DNA of 43,912 nucleotides, taken from contig JAFSYO010000147.1 in NCBI GenBank assembly GCA_017449925.1, forward strand, positions 1-43,912. Reading direction: 5' to 3'. Source of the stretch: Stomatobaculum sp. Lineage in GTDB: Bacteria; Bacillota_A; Clostridia; Lachnospirales; Lachnospiraceae. Below, in pieces: positions 24,383 through 32,966 of this stretch. Positions within the stretch are counted from its first letter, which is position 1. Every line of letters starts with the position of its first letter. The position numbers and the translations under genes are program-made. The notes beneath the pieces were generated by a model. That model was not told where the DNA came from. It saw nothing but the letters and a program-made list of their open reading frames with translations, and did no database searches.

Positions 24383-25760
24383 CCAGACCGACCTTTTCCG
24401 CTTTGAACACCGGGTTCTTTCCGGCAGCTTTCTGTTCCTCATAATCCTTGAGGGCTTTTAGCGCTATGGGGTGCAGGATCACGATGACCGGGAGGTTAAT
24501 GATCGCCATAACGCCCATCAGGACATCGGCCAGATCCCAGAGAAGGCCCATGCTGGCGATGGCGCCGGCAAACACGACGACAGTGCCCGCGATGCGGAAC
24601 CAGAACATGAATTTCTCGGAAGGAATTCCCTTGTGCATGTAGATCAGAAGGTTGTCCATATAGTAGAAGTTGCCGATAAGGGTCGTAAAGGCGAACATGA
24701 GCATGGACACCGTGATGAAGATGGGGCCGACGGGACCGAGGGCTGCTCGCAGCGCTTCCTGCACGTAGGGCGCCCCCGCCAGTTCCTCTGCCGGCTCCAC
24801 ACCGGAACAAAGGCACATCAGGGCAGTCGCCGTGCAAAGCAGCAGGGTATCGATAAATACGGAAAGCATCTGCACCAGCCCCTGCTTGACCGGGTGGCTG
24901 ACCATGGCGGAAGCTGCGGCGTTGGGAGCTGATCCGCATCCTGCTTCATTGGAGTATAGTCCTCTCTTAATACCGTACATCAGACAGGATCCGGAAAACC
25001 CTCCGAAGATCGCCTGAAAATCAAAGGCCTCGCTGAAGATACGTCCGAATACGGTCGGGATCAGGCGCGCGTTCAGGACCACGACCAGAATCGCAGCAAG
25101 CACATACAGAACGCCCATAATCGGGACCAGGGTAGAAGCCGTCTTCACAATGCGGTCATCCCCGCCCAGGAGACAGTAACCGAAAATAAGGGCGAGGATC
25201 GCTCCGATGATGATCGGAGACAGCTTCGGGTCATAGAAGCTGTAAGCGCTGAAGGTGGACTGCAGGTTATAGGCACAGAGCATGTTGAAGCCCCCGGCGT
25301 AGGTGAGCAGCATGCTGATCGCAAAGATAAAACCCAGCGTCCGGCTCTTCAGGGCTGCCTCGATGTAATAAGAGGGTCCGCCATAGCACGAGCCGTCCGG
25401 GCGCTTTCTTTTGTATACCTGAGCCAGGGTGCTTTCCACAAAGGCGGATGCTCCTCCGATGAAAGCGATGATCCACATCCAGAACACGGATCCGAAGCCT
25501 CCCAGACAAAGAGCTGTGGACACGCCGACGATGTTTCCCGTCCCGACTCTTGAGGCGGTGGAGACCATCAGGGCCTGGAAGGAAGAGACCGATCCTTCCT
25601 TCTCCGGCTTCTCTCCCACGACCCGGAAGCTCTCCAGGAACATTCTGATCTGGAGGAATCCGAACTTTACTGTAAAGAAGAGTCCCAGCGCAAGCAGCAA
25701 CACTATGAGAAGTTTGCTGTACATAAATCCGCTGATATCACCTATGATAGCTCCGAACAT
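24357..25760 (-). CDS. Alanine/glycine:cation symporter (AGCS family)
   Basis: This 467-residue multi-spanning protein has the AGCS signature STASRVGTGNIVGVSTAL near its N-terminus, then GGPSYYIEAAL and GLYSNEAGCGSAPNAAASA, typical of Na+-coupled alanine or glycine carriers. It would import small neutral amino acids. The longer ORF start at 25838 overlaps uvrB; the chosen ATG follows GGGGGAAAAG at good spacing and gives the normal family N-terminus (MFGAIIGDISGFM). It lies 16 bases after uvrB and overlaps the ATC-hydrolase-like gene. Confidence 0.93.
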   Translation of the reverse strand: MFGAIIGDISGFMYSKLLIVLLLALGLFFTVKFGFLQIRMFLESFRVVGEKPEKEGSVSSFQALMVSTASRVGTGNIVGVSTALCLGGFGSVFWMWIIAFIGGASAFVESTLAQVYKRKRPDGSCYGGPSYYIEAALKSRTLGFIFAISMLLTYAGGFNMLCAYNLQSTFSAYSFYDPKLSPIIIGAILALIFGYCLLGGDDRIVKTASTLVPIMGVLYVLAAILVVVLNARLIPTVFGRIFSEAFDFQAIFGGFSGSCLMYGIKRGLYSNEAGCGSAPNAAASAMVSHPVKQGLVQMLSVFIDTLLLCTATALMCLCSGVEPAEELAGAPYVQEALRAALGPVGPIFITVSMLMFAFTTLIGNFYYMDNLLIYMHKGIPSEKFMFWFRIAGTVVVFAGAIASMGLLWDLADVLMGVMAIINLPVIVILHPIALKALKDYEEQKAAGKNPVFKAEKVGLDGKVDFWN

Positions 25761-25776
25761 AACTCTTTTCCCCCTT

Positions 25777-27753
25777 TCAGCCTGACAGCATCCGCAGCAC
25801 CTCTGCCATGCGGTCGCGGTATCTTGCCGCGTCCTCAAAGTTCAGTTCTGCGGCAGCCTGCCGCATCTTCTTTTCCAGTTCCTTAGAAAGCTTCTTCAGT
25901 TCAGCTTCGTTCATGGACTCCGGATCCTTTTTCCTGGTCCTGTCGTCCTGGACTACAGCTTTTGTCATGGTGATCACGTCCCGCACCGCCTTTTTGATGG
26001 TGGCGGGGGTGATGCCGTGGGCCTCGTTGTAGGCCTGCTGGATCTTCCTTCTCCGCTCCGTCTCGTCGATGGCGCGGCGCATGGAGTCGGTGATCACATC
26101 CGCGTACATAATGACGCGCCCTTCCGCGTTCCTTGCCGCGCGGCCGATGGTCTGGATAAGAGAAGTCTCACTTCTCAGAAACCCTTCTTTGTCCGCGTCC
26201 AGGATCACCACCAGGGCGATCTCAGGAATGTCCAGCCCCTCTCTTAAGAGGTTGATGCCCACCAGCACATCGAACTCGTCCAGACGCATGGCGCGGATGA
26301 TCTGCGCGCGCTCCAGTGTGTCGATATCCGAGTGAAGATACCGCACCCGGATCCCCACTTCCCGCATGTAGTCCGTCAGGTCCTCCGCCATCCGCTTGGT
26401 CAGGGTGGTGATCATCACCTTGTGATGGGCCTTCGTCTCTTTGTTCACCTCGCTGATCAGGTCGTCGATCTGACCCTCCACAGGACGTACAGAGACCTCC
26501 GGATCCAGAAGCCCCGTGGGACGGAGGATCTGTTCTGCCCGCAGCATTTCGTGCTGGGCTTCGTATTCCGACGGCGTGGCGGACACGAACATCATCTGGT
26601 CGATCCGCTCCTCGAATTCTCCGAAGGAAAGGGGACGGTTGTCCAGAGCGCTGGGCAGGCGGAAACCGAAATCCACCAGGGTCGTTTTCCGGGACAGGTT
26701 GCCGTTGAACATGCCGCCGATCTGGGGGATGGTGATGTGGCTTTCATCCACGATGATCAGGTAGTCCTCCGGGAAATAATCCATCAGGGTGAAGGGCGGC
26801 TCTCCCGCCTTCTGGCCCGTCAGGAACCGGGTATAGTTTTCGATACCGGAGCAGAAGCCGGTCTCCCGCATCATCTCCACATCGTAATGGGTGCGCTCGT
26901 CGATGCGCTGCGCTTCCAGCAGCCGGTCCTCCGATTTGAACCATGCCACCCGCTCGTCACATTCCTCCAGGATCTCTTTACATGCCTGCTCCATCTTTTC
27001 CTTCGGCACCACATAGTGGGACGCGGGGTAAATAGAGATGTGCATGGTCTCGGCCACCGGATTCCCGGTCAGCACATCGATCTCCGTGATGCGGTCGATC
27101 TCATCGCCGAAGAACTCTACCCGGTACGCCGTCTTGTCCTGGTCGGCAGGGAATATCTCCAGCGTATCGCCCCGCACCCGGAAGGTGCCGCGGTGAAAGT
27201 CCATGTCGTTCCTGGTGTACTGGATATCCACCAGTTTCGAGATCACCTCGTCCCGGTCCTTCTCCTGTCCCGGCCGGAGCGACACCATCATGTCCTTGTA
27301 GTCCACCGGGCTGCCGAGGCCGTAAATACAGGAGACGCTGGCCACCACGATGACATCGCTCCGCTCCAGGAGGGCGCTGGTCGCCGAATTCCGGAGGTTG
27401 TCGATCTCGTCGTGGATGGCGGAATCCTTCTCGATGTAGGTGTCCGTCTGGGGGCCATAAGCCTCCGGCTGATAGTAGTCGTAGTAAGAGACGAAGTATT
27501 CCACAGCGTTCTCCGGGAAGAACTCCTTCATTTCACTGTAAAGCTGCGCCGCCAGAGTCTTGTTGTGGGAGATGATCAGCGTCGGCTTCTGTAGCCGTTC
27601 TATCACATTCGCCATGGTAAAGGTCTTTCCCGACCCCGTGACGCCCACCAGTGTCTCGAACTGATTGCCCTCCCGGAACCCTTCCACCAGCTTTTCAATG
27701 GCCTGGGGCTGGTCTCCCGTGGGCGCAAAATCCGAATGTAGTTTGAACTGCAA
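25777..27753 (-). CDS. uvrB: Excinuclease ABC subunit B
   Basis: This roughly 658-residue protein is the damage-verification subunit of nucleotide excision repair. The N-terminus ([21 protein letters not shown]) and Walker A GVTGSGKT (about 37-44) are canonical. The beta-hairpin region [10 protein letters not shown] follows, then late helicase motifs ([11 protein letters not shown]) and a C-terminal UVR domain ([25 protein letters not shown]) for contact with UvrC. Two TTG codons could start it; GGAGG sits 5 bases before the second (27753), which is chosen. No uvrA or uvrC is nearby. The symporter gene follows closely. Confidence 0.96.
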   Translation of the reverse strand: MQFKLHSDFAPTGDQPQAIEKLVEGFREGNQFETLVGVTGSGKTFTMANVIERLQKPTLIISHNKTLAAQLYSEMKEFFPENAVEYFVSYYDYYQPEAYGPQTDTYIEKDSAIHDEIDNLRNSATSALLERSDVIVVASVSCIYGLGSPVDYKDMMVSLRPGQEKDRDEVISKLVDIQYTRNDMDFHRGTFRVRGDTLEIFPADQDKTAYRVEFFGDEIDRITEIDVLTGNPVAETMHISIYPASHYVVPKEKMEQACKEILEECDERVAWFKSEDRLLEAQRIDERTHYDVEMMRETGFCSGIENYTRFLTGQKAGEPPFTLMDYFPEDYLIIVDESHITIPQIGGMFNGNLSRKTTLVDFGFRLPSALDNRPLSFGEFEERIDQMMFVSATPSEYEAQHEMLRAEQILRPTGLLDPEVSVRPVEGQIDDLISEVNKETKAHHKVMITTLTKRMAEDLTDYMREVGIRVRYLHSDIDTLERAQIIRAMRLDEFDVLVGINLLREGLDIPEIALVVILDADKEGFLRSETSLIQTIGRAARNAEGRVIMYADVITDSMRRAIDETERRRKIQQAYNEAHGITPATIKKAVRDVITMTKAVVQDDRTRKKDPESMNEAELKKLSKELEKKMRQAAAELNFEDAARYRDRMAEVLRMLSG

Positions 27754-27784
27754 GGGATCCTCCTTCAAGCTTCTTTAAAATGAC

Positions 27785-27823
27785 AAAAAGAGAATCAGCG
27801 GCTGCTTCGCCGATTCTCTTTTT
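27785..27823 (-). terminator. Terminator after the XerD-like gene
   Basis: AGAGAATC (27789-27796) pairs with GATTCTCT (27812-27819), enclosing a smaller GGC/GCC stem. On the minus strand it is followed by five Us. The plus strand also has a T run, so it can work in both directions. It separates the XerD-like gene from uvrB. Confidence 0.85.
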
Positions 27824-27858
27824 AATATTTATTTCATACCTTCTCAATGTCTTTTGAT

Positions 27859-28743
27859 TCAGTTCCTGCGGCCGGAGGGAACACGGTCCCCGCTGCCGCT
27901 GTTGATATAGCTCACATAGGCATGGGTAACAGAGAGATCAGAATGGCCCAGCATCGCCTGCATGGAGCGGATATCCGCGCCGCTCTTCAGCAGATGCGCC
28001 GCAAAACTGTTCCGCAGCGCCTGGGGCGTGATCTCTTTCCGGATTCCGGCCTTGTCGCCGTAAAATTTGATGATCTTCCAGAAGCCCTGACGGCTCATAG
28101 CTTTTCCGCTGATATTGACGAAAAGCAGGTCCGTGCTTCCGTTCTTCAAAAGCTTTTCGCGGCCCTCTGTAAGGTACGTAAGCAGCGCGTCCTGGGCTTC
28201 CCTCCCGAAGGGAATGGCGCGCTCCCGGTCCTCATCCCTGCAGATCACATATCCGATCTGGAAATTCAGGTCCTGCACCTTAAGGTCAATGAGCTCCGAG
28301 ACCCGGAGTCCCGTGGCGCAGAGCAGCTCCATCATGGCCCGGTCGCGGATCTTTTTCAAAGTCTTTCCCCGGGTCTGGGCGAGGAAAGCTTCCACTTCCT
28401 CCGCCGTCATAATGGTAGGTGCCTTTTTTTCTACTTTCGGTGCCTTGATTCCCTCTGCCGGATTGGCTGCGATGATCCCCTCTTTCTGCTCGAAAGCGAA
28501 AAAGGATTTCATGGAAGCAACTACGCGGGAAATAGTCGTGGTCGCCTTCCCCTGACGCTCCAGCCACAGTACGTAGGAAGCGAGAAGAGTCTCTGTCACC
28601 TTCCCGGAATCAGTCACTCCGAGACCCGCCATCCAGGAAACCATCTGCCGCAGATCCCGTTCATAGGACACCAATGTATTCTTCGCCATTTGCCGTTCGT
28701 TCTTTAAAAACGACGTAAAACGGATCAGTTCTTCATCCATCAT
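27859..28743 (-). CDS. XerC/XerD-like tyrosine recombinase with altered catalytic residues
   Basis: At 294 residues with a SAM-like N-terminal core-binding domain (about 1-100) and C-terminal catalytic domain, it looks like XerD. Arg147 (ATGLRVSEL), Arg244, His267 (LGHSDLS) and Tyr276 (THAYVSY) are present. The usual HxxR histidine is Gln241 (TPQALRNSF, codon CAG read directly), and the position of the usual catalytic lysine hairpin reads CRDEDRER. It would recombine specific sites, possibly dif, if active. Two adjacent ATG codons are possible starts; GGGGGAG precedes both. It has its own promoter (28799-28827) and terminator. Confidence 0.85.
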   Translation of the reverse strand: MMDEELIRFTSFLKNERQMAKNTLVSYERDLRQMVSWMAGLGVTDSGKVTETLLASYVLWLERQGKATTTISRVVASMKSFFAFEQKEGIIAANPAEGIKAPKVEKKAPTIMTAEEVEAFLAQTRGKTLKKIRDRAMMELLCATGLRVSELIDLKVQDLNFQIGYVICRDEDRERAIPFGREAQDALLTYLTEGREKLLKNGSTDLLFVNISGKAMSRQGFWKIIKFYGDKAGIRKEITPQALRNSFAAHLLKSGADIRSMQAMLGHSDLSVTHAYVSYINSGSGDRVPSGRRN

Positions 28744-28798
28744 ATCTCCCCCTGCACCACCCTTCGAAGTCCTCGCAGCGAAGAGCTATGCAGAGTTT

Positions 28799-28827
28799 AT
28801 TATAAAGTTTATATTATGTAAAATCAA
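28799..28827 (-). promoter_or_regulatory. Sigma-A promoter for the XerD-like gene
   Basis: On the minus strand TTGATT (28822-28827) is followed after exactly 17 bases by TATAAT (28799-28804), about 55 bases before the start codon. Confidence 0.75.
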
Positions 28828-28829
28828 AC

Positions 28830-28863
28830 GGCTGAAAACGGCGTTTTTTCGCCATTTTCAGCC
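28830..28863. repeat. Long hairpin directly upstream of the XerD-like promoter
   Basis: GGCTGAAAA (28830-28838) pairs with TTTTCAGCC (28855-28863); after one mismatch, GGCG pairs with CGCC around a T6 loop. It ends two bases before the -35 box. It may be part of the NUDIX gene terminator region or a protein-binding palindrome. Confidence 0.6.
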
Positions 28864-28870
28864 AAAAATA

Positions 28871-28920
28871 CAAGATATTGGTCCCTCTGTTTTCCGATGC
28901 TGATATCTTGGAGTTTTTTC
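28871..28920 (-). other. Second inverted repeat in the AT-rich spacer, possible NUDIX terminator
   Basis: CAAGATAT (28871-28878) and ATATCTTG (28913-28920) form an 8-bp stem with a 34-base loop; on the minus strand UAUUUUU follows. The rest of 28921-28993 is rich in A and T runs. No gene was seen in 28744-28993. Confidence 0.45.
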
Positions 28921-28993
28921 TCAAAAAATTTTTTTGTACTTTTTTCAGCACCCCGGAATGATTAACGGTATCTGAACAGGAGTGTTGAAAAAA

Positions 28994-29557
28994 TCAGCAC
29001 AGTCCTGCGGCGTAGGCGCAGATGGCTGCCACGGTTTTAGCATCCGTCATCTTTCCTTCGCGGATCAGCTGAAGGAGATCTTTGACATCCCACTCTTCCA
29101 CATTGATCACTTCGTCTTCGTCCAGATGCTGTTTCGAGGGTTTCAGATTCCTTGCCACGAAAATATCCAGCTGCTCGTCACAGAAGGCTACCGTGGTGTT
29201 CATGCGCATCAGGAACTCCAGGTCCTCCGGCTTCTCCACTTTGCGCCCGGTCTCTTCTTCCAGTTCCCGGAAGGCGCAGAGCCGTCTTGGCTCATCGGGG
29301 GCATCCACTTTGCCCGCCGGGAGCTCCAGCGTAAAACGCTGCAAGGCGTGACGCCACTGGCGGACCATCAGGAGTTTTCCATCGCTGGTCACCGGCAGCA
29401 CTGCCGCGGCGCCGTCGTGATGTATAAAATCCCAGTCCTCTTCGATCCCGTTGGCTTTCACCCGGTCACGATAGACATTTAAAATGACGCCCTGATAGGC
29501 AAGTTCTCTGTGCAGCAGTTCCACTTTTCCCTGTTCTTCTAAGGTCTTCTCGTTCAC
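28994..29557 (-). CDS. NUDIX hydrolase, ADP-ribose pyrophosphatase-like
   Basis: This 187-residue protein carries the Nudix box, read as GKVDAPDEPRRLCAFRELEEETG (23 residues, one more than the classic spacing before the first Glu). Upstream, VRQWRHALQRFTLELPAGK is typical of ADP-ribose diphosphatases (NudF-like). It would hydrolyse ADP-ribose or a related NDP-sugar in the cytosol. The start is GTG with GGGAG upstream. It lies 40 bases after proC and is probably cotranscribed with it. Confidence 0.88.
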   Translation of the reverse strand: MNEKTLEEQGKVELLHRELAYQGVILNVYRDRVKANGIEEDWDFIHHDGAAAVLPVTSDGKLLMVRQWRHALQRFTLELPAGKVDAPDEPRRLCAFRELEEETGRKVEKPEDLEFLMRMNTTVAFCDEQLDIFVARNLKPSKQHLDEDEVINVEEWDVKDLLQLIREGKMTDAKTVAAICAYAAGLC

Positions 29558-29597
29558 TTCTGTCCGCTCCCTTCTGATCGTTTGTGTACCCGACTGG

Positions 29598-30395
29598 TCA
29601 CGCTTTGCCGGTACTCTTGTAGTAGCAGGCCTCGCAGCCCTTCAGGATGGCATTCCGGAAACCGGCTTCATCCATAGCCGCCACCGCTGCGATGGTGGTG
29701 CCGCCCGGGGAACAGACATTGTCCCTCAGGACCTCCGGATGCTCTCCTGTCTCAAGCACCATCTTCGCGCTGCCGTACACCGTCTGGGCCGCCATGCGGA
29801 TGGCGTCCTTCTTGGTGAGACCGTAGCGTACGCCCGCGTCGGCAAGGGCATTGATGAACATATAGACATAAGCAGGACCTGATCCGCTGACCGTGGTGAC
29901 GACGTCCATCAGCCGCTCTTCCACCTGCACGATCTCGCTGAAGGAACGCAGGATATTGCGCGCCTCTTCGATCTCCTCCGCGGTGAAAAGCTTCTCCTCC
30001 AGAGTGTAGCCGGTCATGCCGGCGCCCACCAGGGCCGGCGTGTTGGGCATAATGCGGATGATGCGCCTGAACCCGCCGAGGGCTTCCCTGACTGTATTGA
30101 CCGTAATGCCCGGCGCCACCGAGATCACGATCTGCTGCTCCAGCACTGCACCCTTCAGATCCTCCAGGACCGCCGGATAGACGATCGGCTTCACCGCCAG
30201 GATCAGGAACTTGACATTCGCTGCCACCTCGGCGTTCTCGCTTAAGAAGCTGACGCCGGTCTCCTTATGAACCGCCTCGCAGCGCTCTTTGTTCTTGTCC
30301 GTGAACAGAAGATCCTCCGGGGCGTAGCTCTCAAGAAGCCCCTTCAGGATAGCATAACCGATATTTCCCATGCCGATAAAGCCGATTCTTGCCAT
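29598..30395 (-). CDS. proC: Pyrroline-5-carboxylate reductase
   Basis: This 265-residue enzyme makes the last step of proline synthesis, reducing P5C with NAD(P)H. The Rossmann motif is GFIGMGNIGYAIL (5-17). The C-terminal domain has VTTVSGSGPAYVYMFINALADAGVRYGL and the signature DNVCSPGGTTIAAV. AGAGG precedes the ATG. It lies 52 bases after the second TolC-like gene with no terminator seen, so the efflux transcript may read into proC and the NUDIX gene. Confidence 0.95.
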   Translation of the reverse strand: MARIGFIGMGNIGYAILKGLLESYAPEDLLFTDKNKERCEAVHKETGVSFLSENAEVAANVKFLILAVKPIVYPAVLEDLKGAVLEQQIVISVAPGITVNTVREALGGFRRIIRIMPNTPALVGAGMTGYTLEEKLFTAEEIEEARNILRSFSEIVQVEERLMDVVTTVSGSGPAYVYMFINALADAGVRYGLTKKDAIRMAAQTVYGSAKMVLETGEHPEVLRDNVCSPGGTTIAAVAAMDEAGFRNAILKGCEACYYKSTGKA

Positions 30396-30447
30396 AATGA
30401 AACCTCTGCTTTCTTTGAAACTATATTATCGTTTTTCTTCTCCGATT

Positions 30448-31692
30448 TTACTCCACGGAGGAGACTCCGTCCAGCATCCAATCGTAGGTCTCCATCGCCT
30501 GGAAAAAGGTGCTGGAGGCTGTGACCATTGCGGTCTTCGCCGACTGGTACTGGGTCAGCGCGCCGAGATACTGGGCCGTGCTCAGCATTCCCATCTGATA
30601 CTGCATATCCGCCGCGTTCTTTGAGATCTCCGCGGCCTGCAGGCCGCTTTTCGCGGCTTCCCAGGATTCCTTCGCCGCGAGGACACTCTGATACTGGGTC
30701 CGCAGATTCACCAGAAGGCCCTGGTTCATCGATTCCTCTGTCTCGTGCCTCACGTTCTTGGAATAGGTGGAGAGACTGTGGTCTTCATTCCGGAAGTTGA
30801 TGATGTCCTGGCTGTGGGCGATGGCTTTTGTCAGGTCCGCGTCCGGGTTCATCCCATCGATCCGCGCCGGATCAGGCTCCGGCACCGGTCCGATCTCCGG
30901 ATCCGCTCCCGCGCTCCATCCGCACAGCAGGATCAGATTCTTTTTCAGCTGCCAGGCTGCGGCATCAATGGATGAAAGCTGGGACTGGGCCTGCAGAAAA
31001 CTGGTCTGGGCGCTCTGCACGTCGGTCGCGGTGCCCATTCCCACAGAAAGTCTTGCGTTCGCGTCCGAAAGAAGCTTCTCGTACATCGCTGCGCTTTCCG
31101 CCACGATGGCGCGCTGCTCCATCAGGGATCCGTAGGCGATCATCAGCTGCTGCACTCCTGCTGTCAGCTGGCGCTCCGCCGCCCTGAGGGGGCGGTTCGT
31201 CGCGGTGACGGGCCGTTTCATCTTTTCGGCGGAATCGTGGAAGGCTTTTGACGAAGCTTTCAGGATCGCCTCCTGCATGGCGTAATTCCCGTAGCCTTCA
31301 TAATCCTTATTGTCCTTGGCGTTGCTCTTCAGCCGTTCCATGTCCCGCTGTCCGGCATCCAGATCGTCCACGATCCTGTCCAGCAGATTCGTGTTGTCGG
31401 TGAGATTCGCCCAGGCGGATACGATCGTCGGGTTAAAGTTGTGCACCAGGTCCCGGATCTCCTCATATTCCAGCCGGTCGTCCATGAGCTGTCCCCACCG
31501 TTCCTCTGAGTAGCCGTTCAGCTCTGCCACGCTTTTTCCCCGGTCCTCCGGAGATTGGGGCGCCGTGATATAAGCCAGGACGGGAACAGCCGTTCCGGCA
31601 CAAAGCGACATCGTCAGGCACAGGGCTGTTCCGAAACGCAGGGCATGCCGGCTATGTACTTTTTTCCTCGTATTGTCCCTATCTATGTACAT
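30448..31692 (-). CDS. TolC-like secreted protein, copy 2 (RND operon)
   Basis: This 414-residue protein has a signal peptide (hydrophobic stretch about 20-41), then two halves rich in long helices. LEYEEIRDLVHNFNPTIVSAW near the N-terminus and the central CGWSAGADPEIGPVPEPD/RIDGMNPDADL block match its neighbour at 31700. It belongs to the outer membrane efflux (TolC) superfamily, normally the exit duct of tripartite pumps. It would act outside the plasma membrane with the RND pump and adaptor. How a TolC-like protein works without an outer membrane is unknown. It lies 7 bases after copy 1, and GAGG precedes its ATG. A C-terminal NYDWM motif (YDWMLDGV) is shared with copy 1 as YDWAVKG. Confidence 0.8.
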   Translation of the reverse strand: MYIDRDNTRKKVHSRHALRFGTALCLTMSLCAGTAVPVLAYITAPQSPEDRGKSVAELNGYSEERWGQLMDDRLEYEEIRDLVHNFNPTIVSAWANLTDNTNLLDRIVDDLDAGQRDMERLKSNAKDNKDYEGYGNYAMQEAILKASSKAFHDSAEKMKRPVTATNRPLRAAERQLTAGVQQLMIAYGSLMEQRAIVAESAAMYEKLLSDANARLSVGMGTATDVQSAQTSFLQAQSQLSSIDAAAWQLKKNLILLCGWSAGADPEIGPVPEPDPARIDGMNPDADLTKAIAHSQDIINFRNEDHSLSTYSKNVRHETEESMNQGLLVNLRTQYQSVLAAKESWEAAKSGLQAAEISKNAADMQYQMGMLSTAQYLGALTQYQSAKTAMVTASSTFFQAMETYDWMLDGVSSVE

Positions 31693-31699
31693 TTTTTCC

Positions 31700-32881
31700 T
31701 CACTGCATGGATGCGGCGGCCAGGCCCTTCACGGCCCAGTCGTAATTGTTCATGGCCTGCAGCAGCGCGTACTCCGACTGCCGGAAGGCAAGTTCCGCCT
31801 GTTCCGCGCCGGCCTGGGAAGTCTCATAATCCAGTCTGCTGGCTGTACCGAGGGAATAGCGCTGGGCGGTCTGGGCCGCTGTCTGCGCAGTCAGCGCGGC
31901 ATTGCTCTGCTGGTACAGGTAAGTATTCTTTGCGGAAGTCACATTCAGGTAAGCCGTCTGGAGAGAAGCCGCGATCCGTGCTTCATTGTCCGCGATGGTG
32001 GACTGAAGGGTCTTTACATCCGTTTCTCCGGTGGAATTCTGCAGTTTTTTCTTATTGATGCGGAGCGTGTAATTGTTCTCCAGGGCGGCCGCAAGATCCG
32101 CCGAGGGATTCATGCTGTCAATGCGGGACAGGTCCAGGGCAGGAACCTCTCCGATCTCCGGCTGGGAATCCGCCTTCCAGCCCAGCATGATCTGCAGCTT
32201 CTGTTTTGTGGATTCCGCAGTGCTCCGGGCAGTGATCACCGCCGCTCCGGCATCCTGCAGCGCCTGCTGCGCGTTGAGCACCTGGATCTGTGTTCCTGTG
32301 CCGACAGCGGCCTGGGCCTGGGCAGCAGCGAGATCCAGCTCGGCCAGTCTCTGCTTCAGCTCACTCTGGCGGATCGAGGTCCAGGCGGAATAAAGCCCGA
32401 TAAAATTGTTCTGGGCTGTCTGGGCCAGTGTCTTTTCCGCCATCTCATAGGTAAGGCGCCGGATCTCTGAATCCTCCAGGTTGTTGTCCGCCTGGGTATC
32501 CAGCTGGTTCGCCGTCATCTCCGCGGTCAGCGCCGCCATCTGCAGGGAAGCGTAGCTGGGATCATCATCCGAAGGGTACTCGATATCCCTTCGAAGTTCA
32601 TCCGCCAGACGCCGGTACTCGCTGGAGACGTCATCCTTCGTGTCGCCGTAATCCCGGCGGAACTTCACGTAACTGTACTGGTTCTGCTGTACCGTGGGGT
32701 TGTACTCCTGGATCAGGCCCTCGATCTCCCAGTATTCCATCTTATTGTCCTGAAGTGCCGCCCACTCTTCCGCGCTTCTCGCAAACTCCGGGGAGGAAGC
32801 GTACGCGGGCAATGCCGACACGAGAGACGCCGCCCCCATTCCCGCGGCAAGAAAAACCGCCAGGACTCTTTTATCGATCAT
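31700..32881 (-). CDS. TolC-like secreted protein, copy 1 (RND operon)
   Basis: This 393-residue exported protein has a signal peptide with cleavage near AYASS. Its helical halves carry MEYWEIEGLIQEYNPTVQQNQ, the LGWKADSQPEIGEVPALD/RIDSMNPSADL block, and DWAVKG near the end. All are shared with copy 2 but diverged, so the two are old paralogues that may form a mixed assembly. The GTG two codons upstream overlaps the AAGGAG; the ATG at 32881 has it at 5 bases and is chosen. It lies 85 bases after the RND pump. A TolC-type assembly is a trimer; whether these form one is inference. Confidence 0.8.
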   Translation of the reverse strand: MIDKRVLAVFLAAGMGAASLVSALPAYASSPEFARSAEEWAALQDNKMEYWEIEGLIQEYNPTVQQNQYSYVKFRRDYGDTKDDVSSEYRRLADELRRDIEYPSDDDPSYASLQMAALTAEMTANQLDTQADNNLEDSEIRRLTYEMAEKTLAQTAQNNFIGLYSAWTSIRQSELKQRLAELDLAAAQAQAAVGTGTQIQVLNAQQALQDAGAAVITARSTAESTKQKLQIMLGWKADSQPEIGEVPALDLSRIDSMNPSADLAAALENNYTLRINKKKLQNSTGETDVKTLQSTIADNEARIAASLQTAYLNVTSAKNTYLYQQSNAALTAQTAAQTAQRYSLGTASRLDYETSQAGAEQAELAFRQSEYALLQAMNNYDWAVKGLAAASMQ

Positions 32882-32966
32882 ATCCACTCCTTTCTGAGCC
32901 GCTGCCGCCGCGATCCGCAGCCGCAGAGAACTCTTGTCTGCACCCGTTTATTCCTGACCGCAGATA

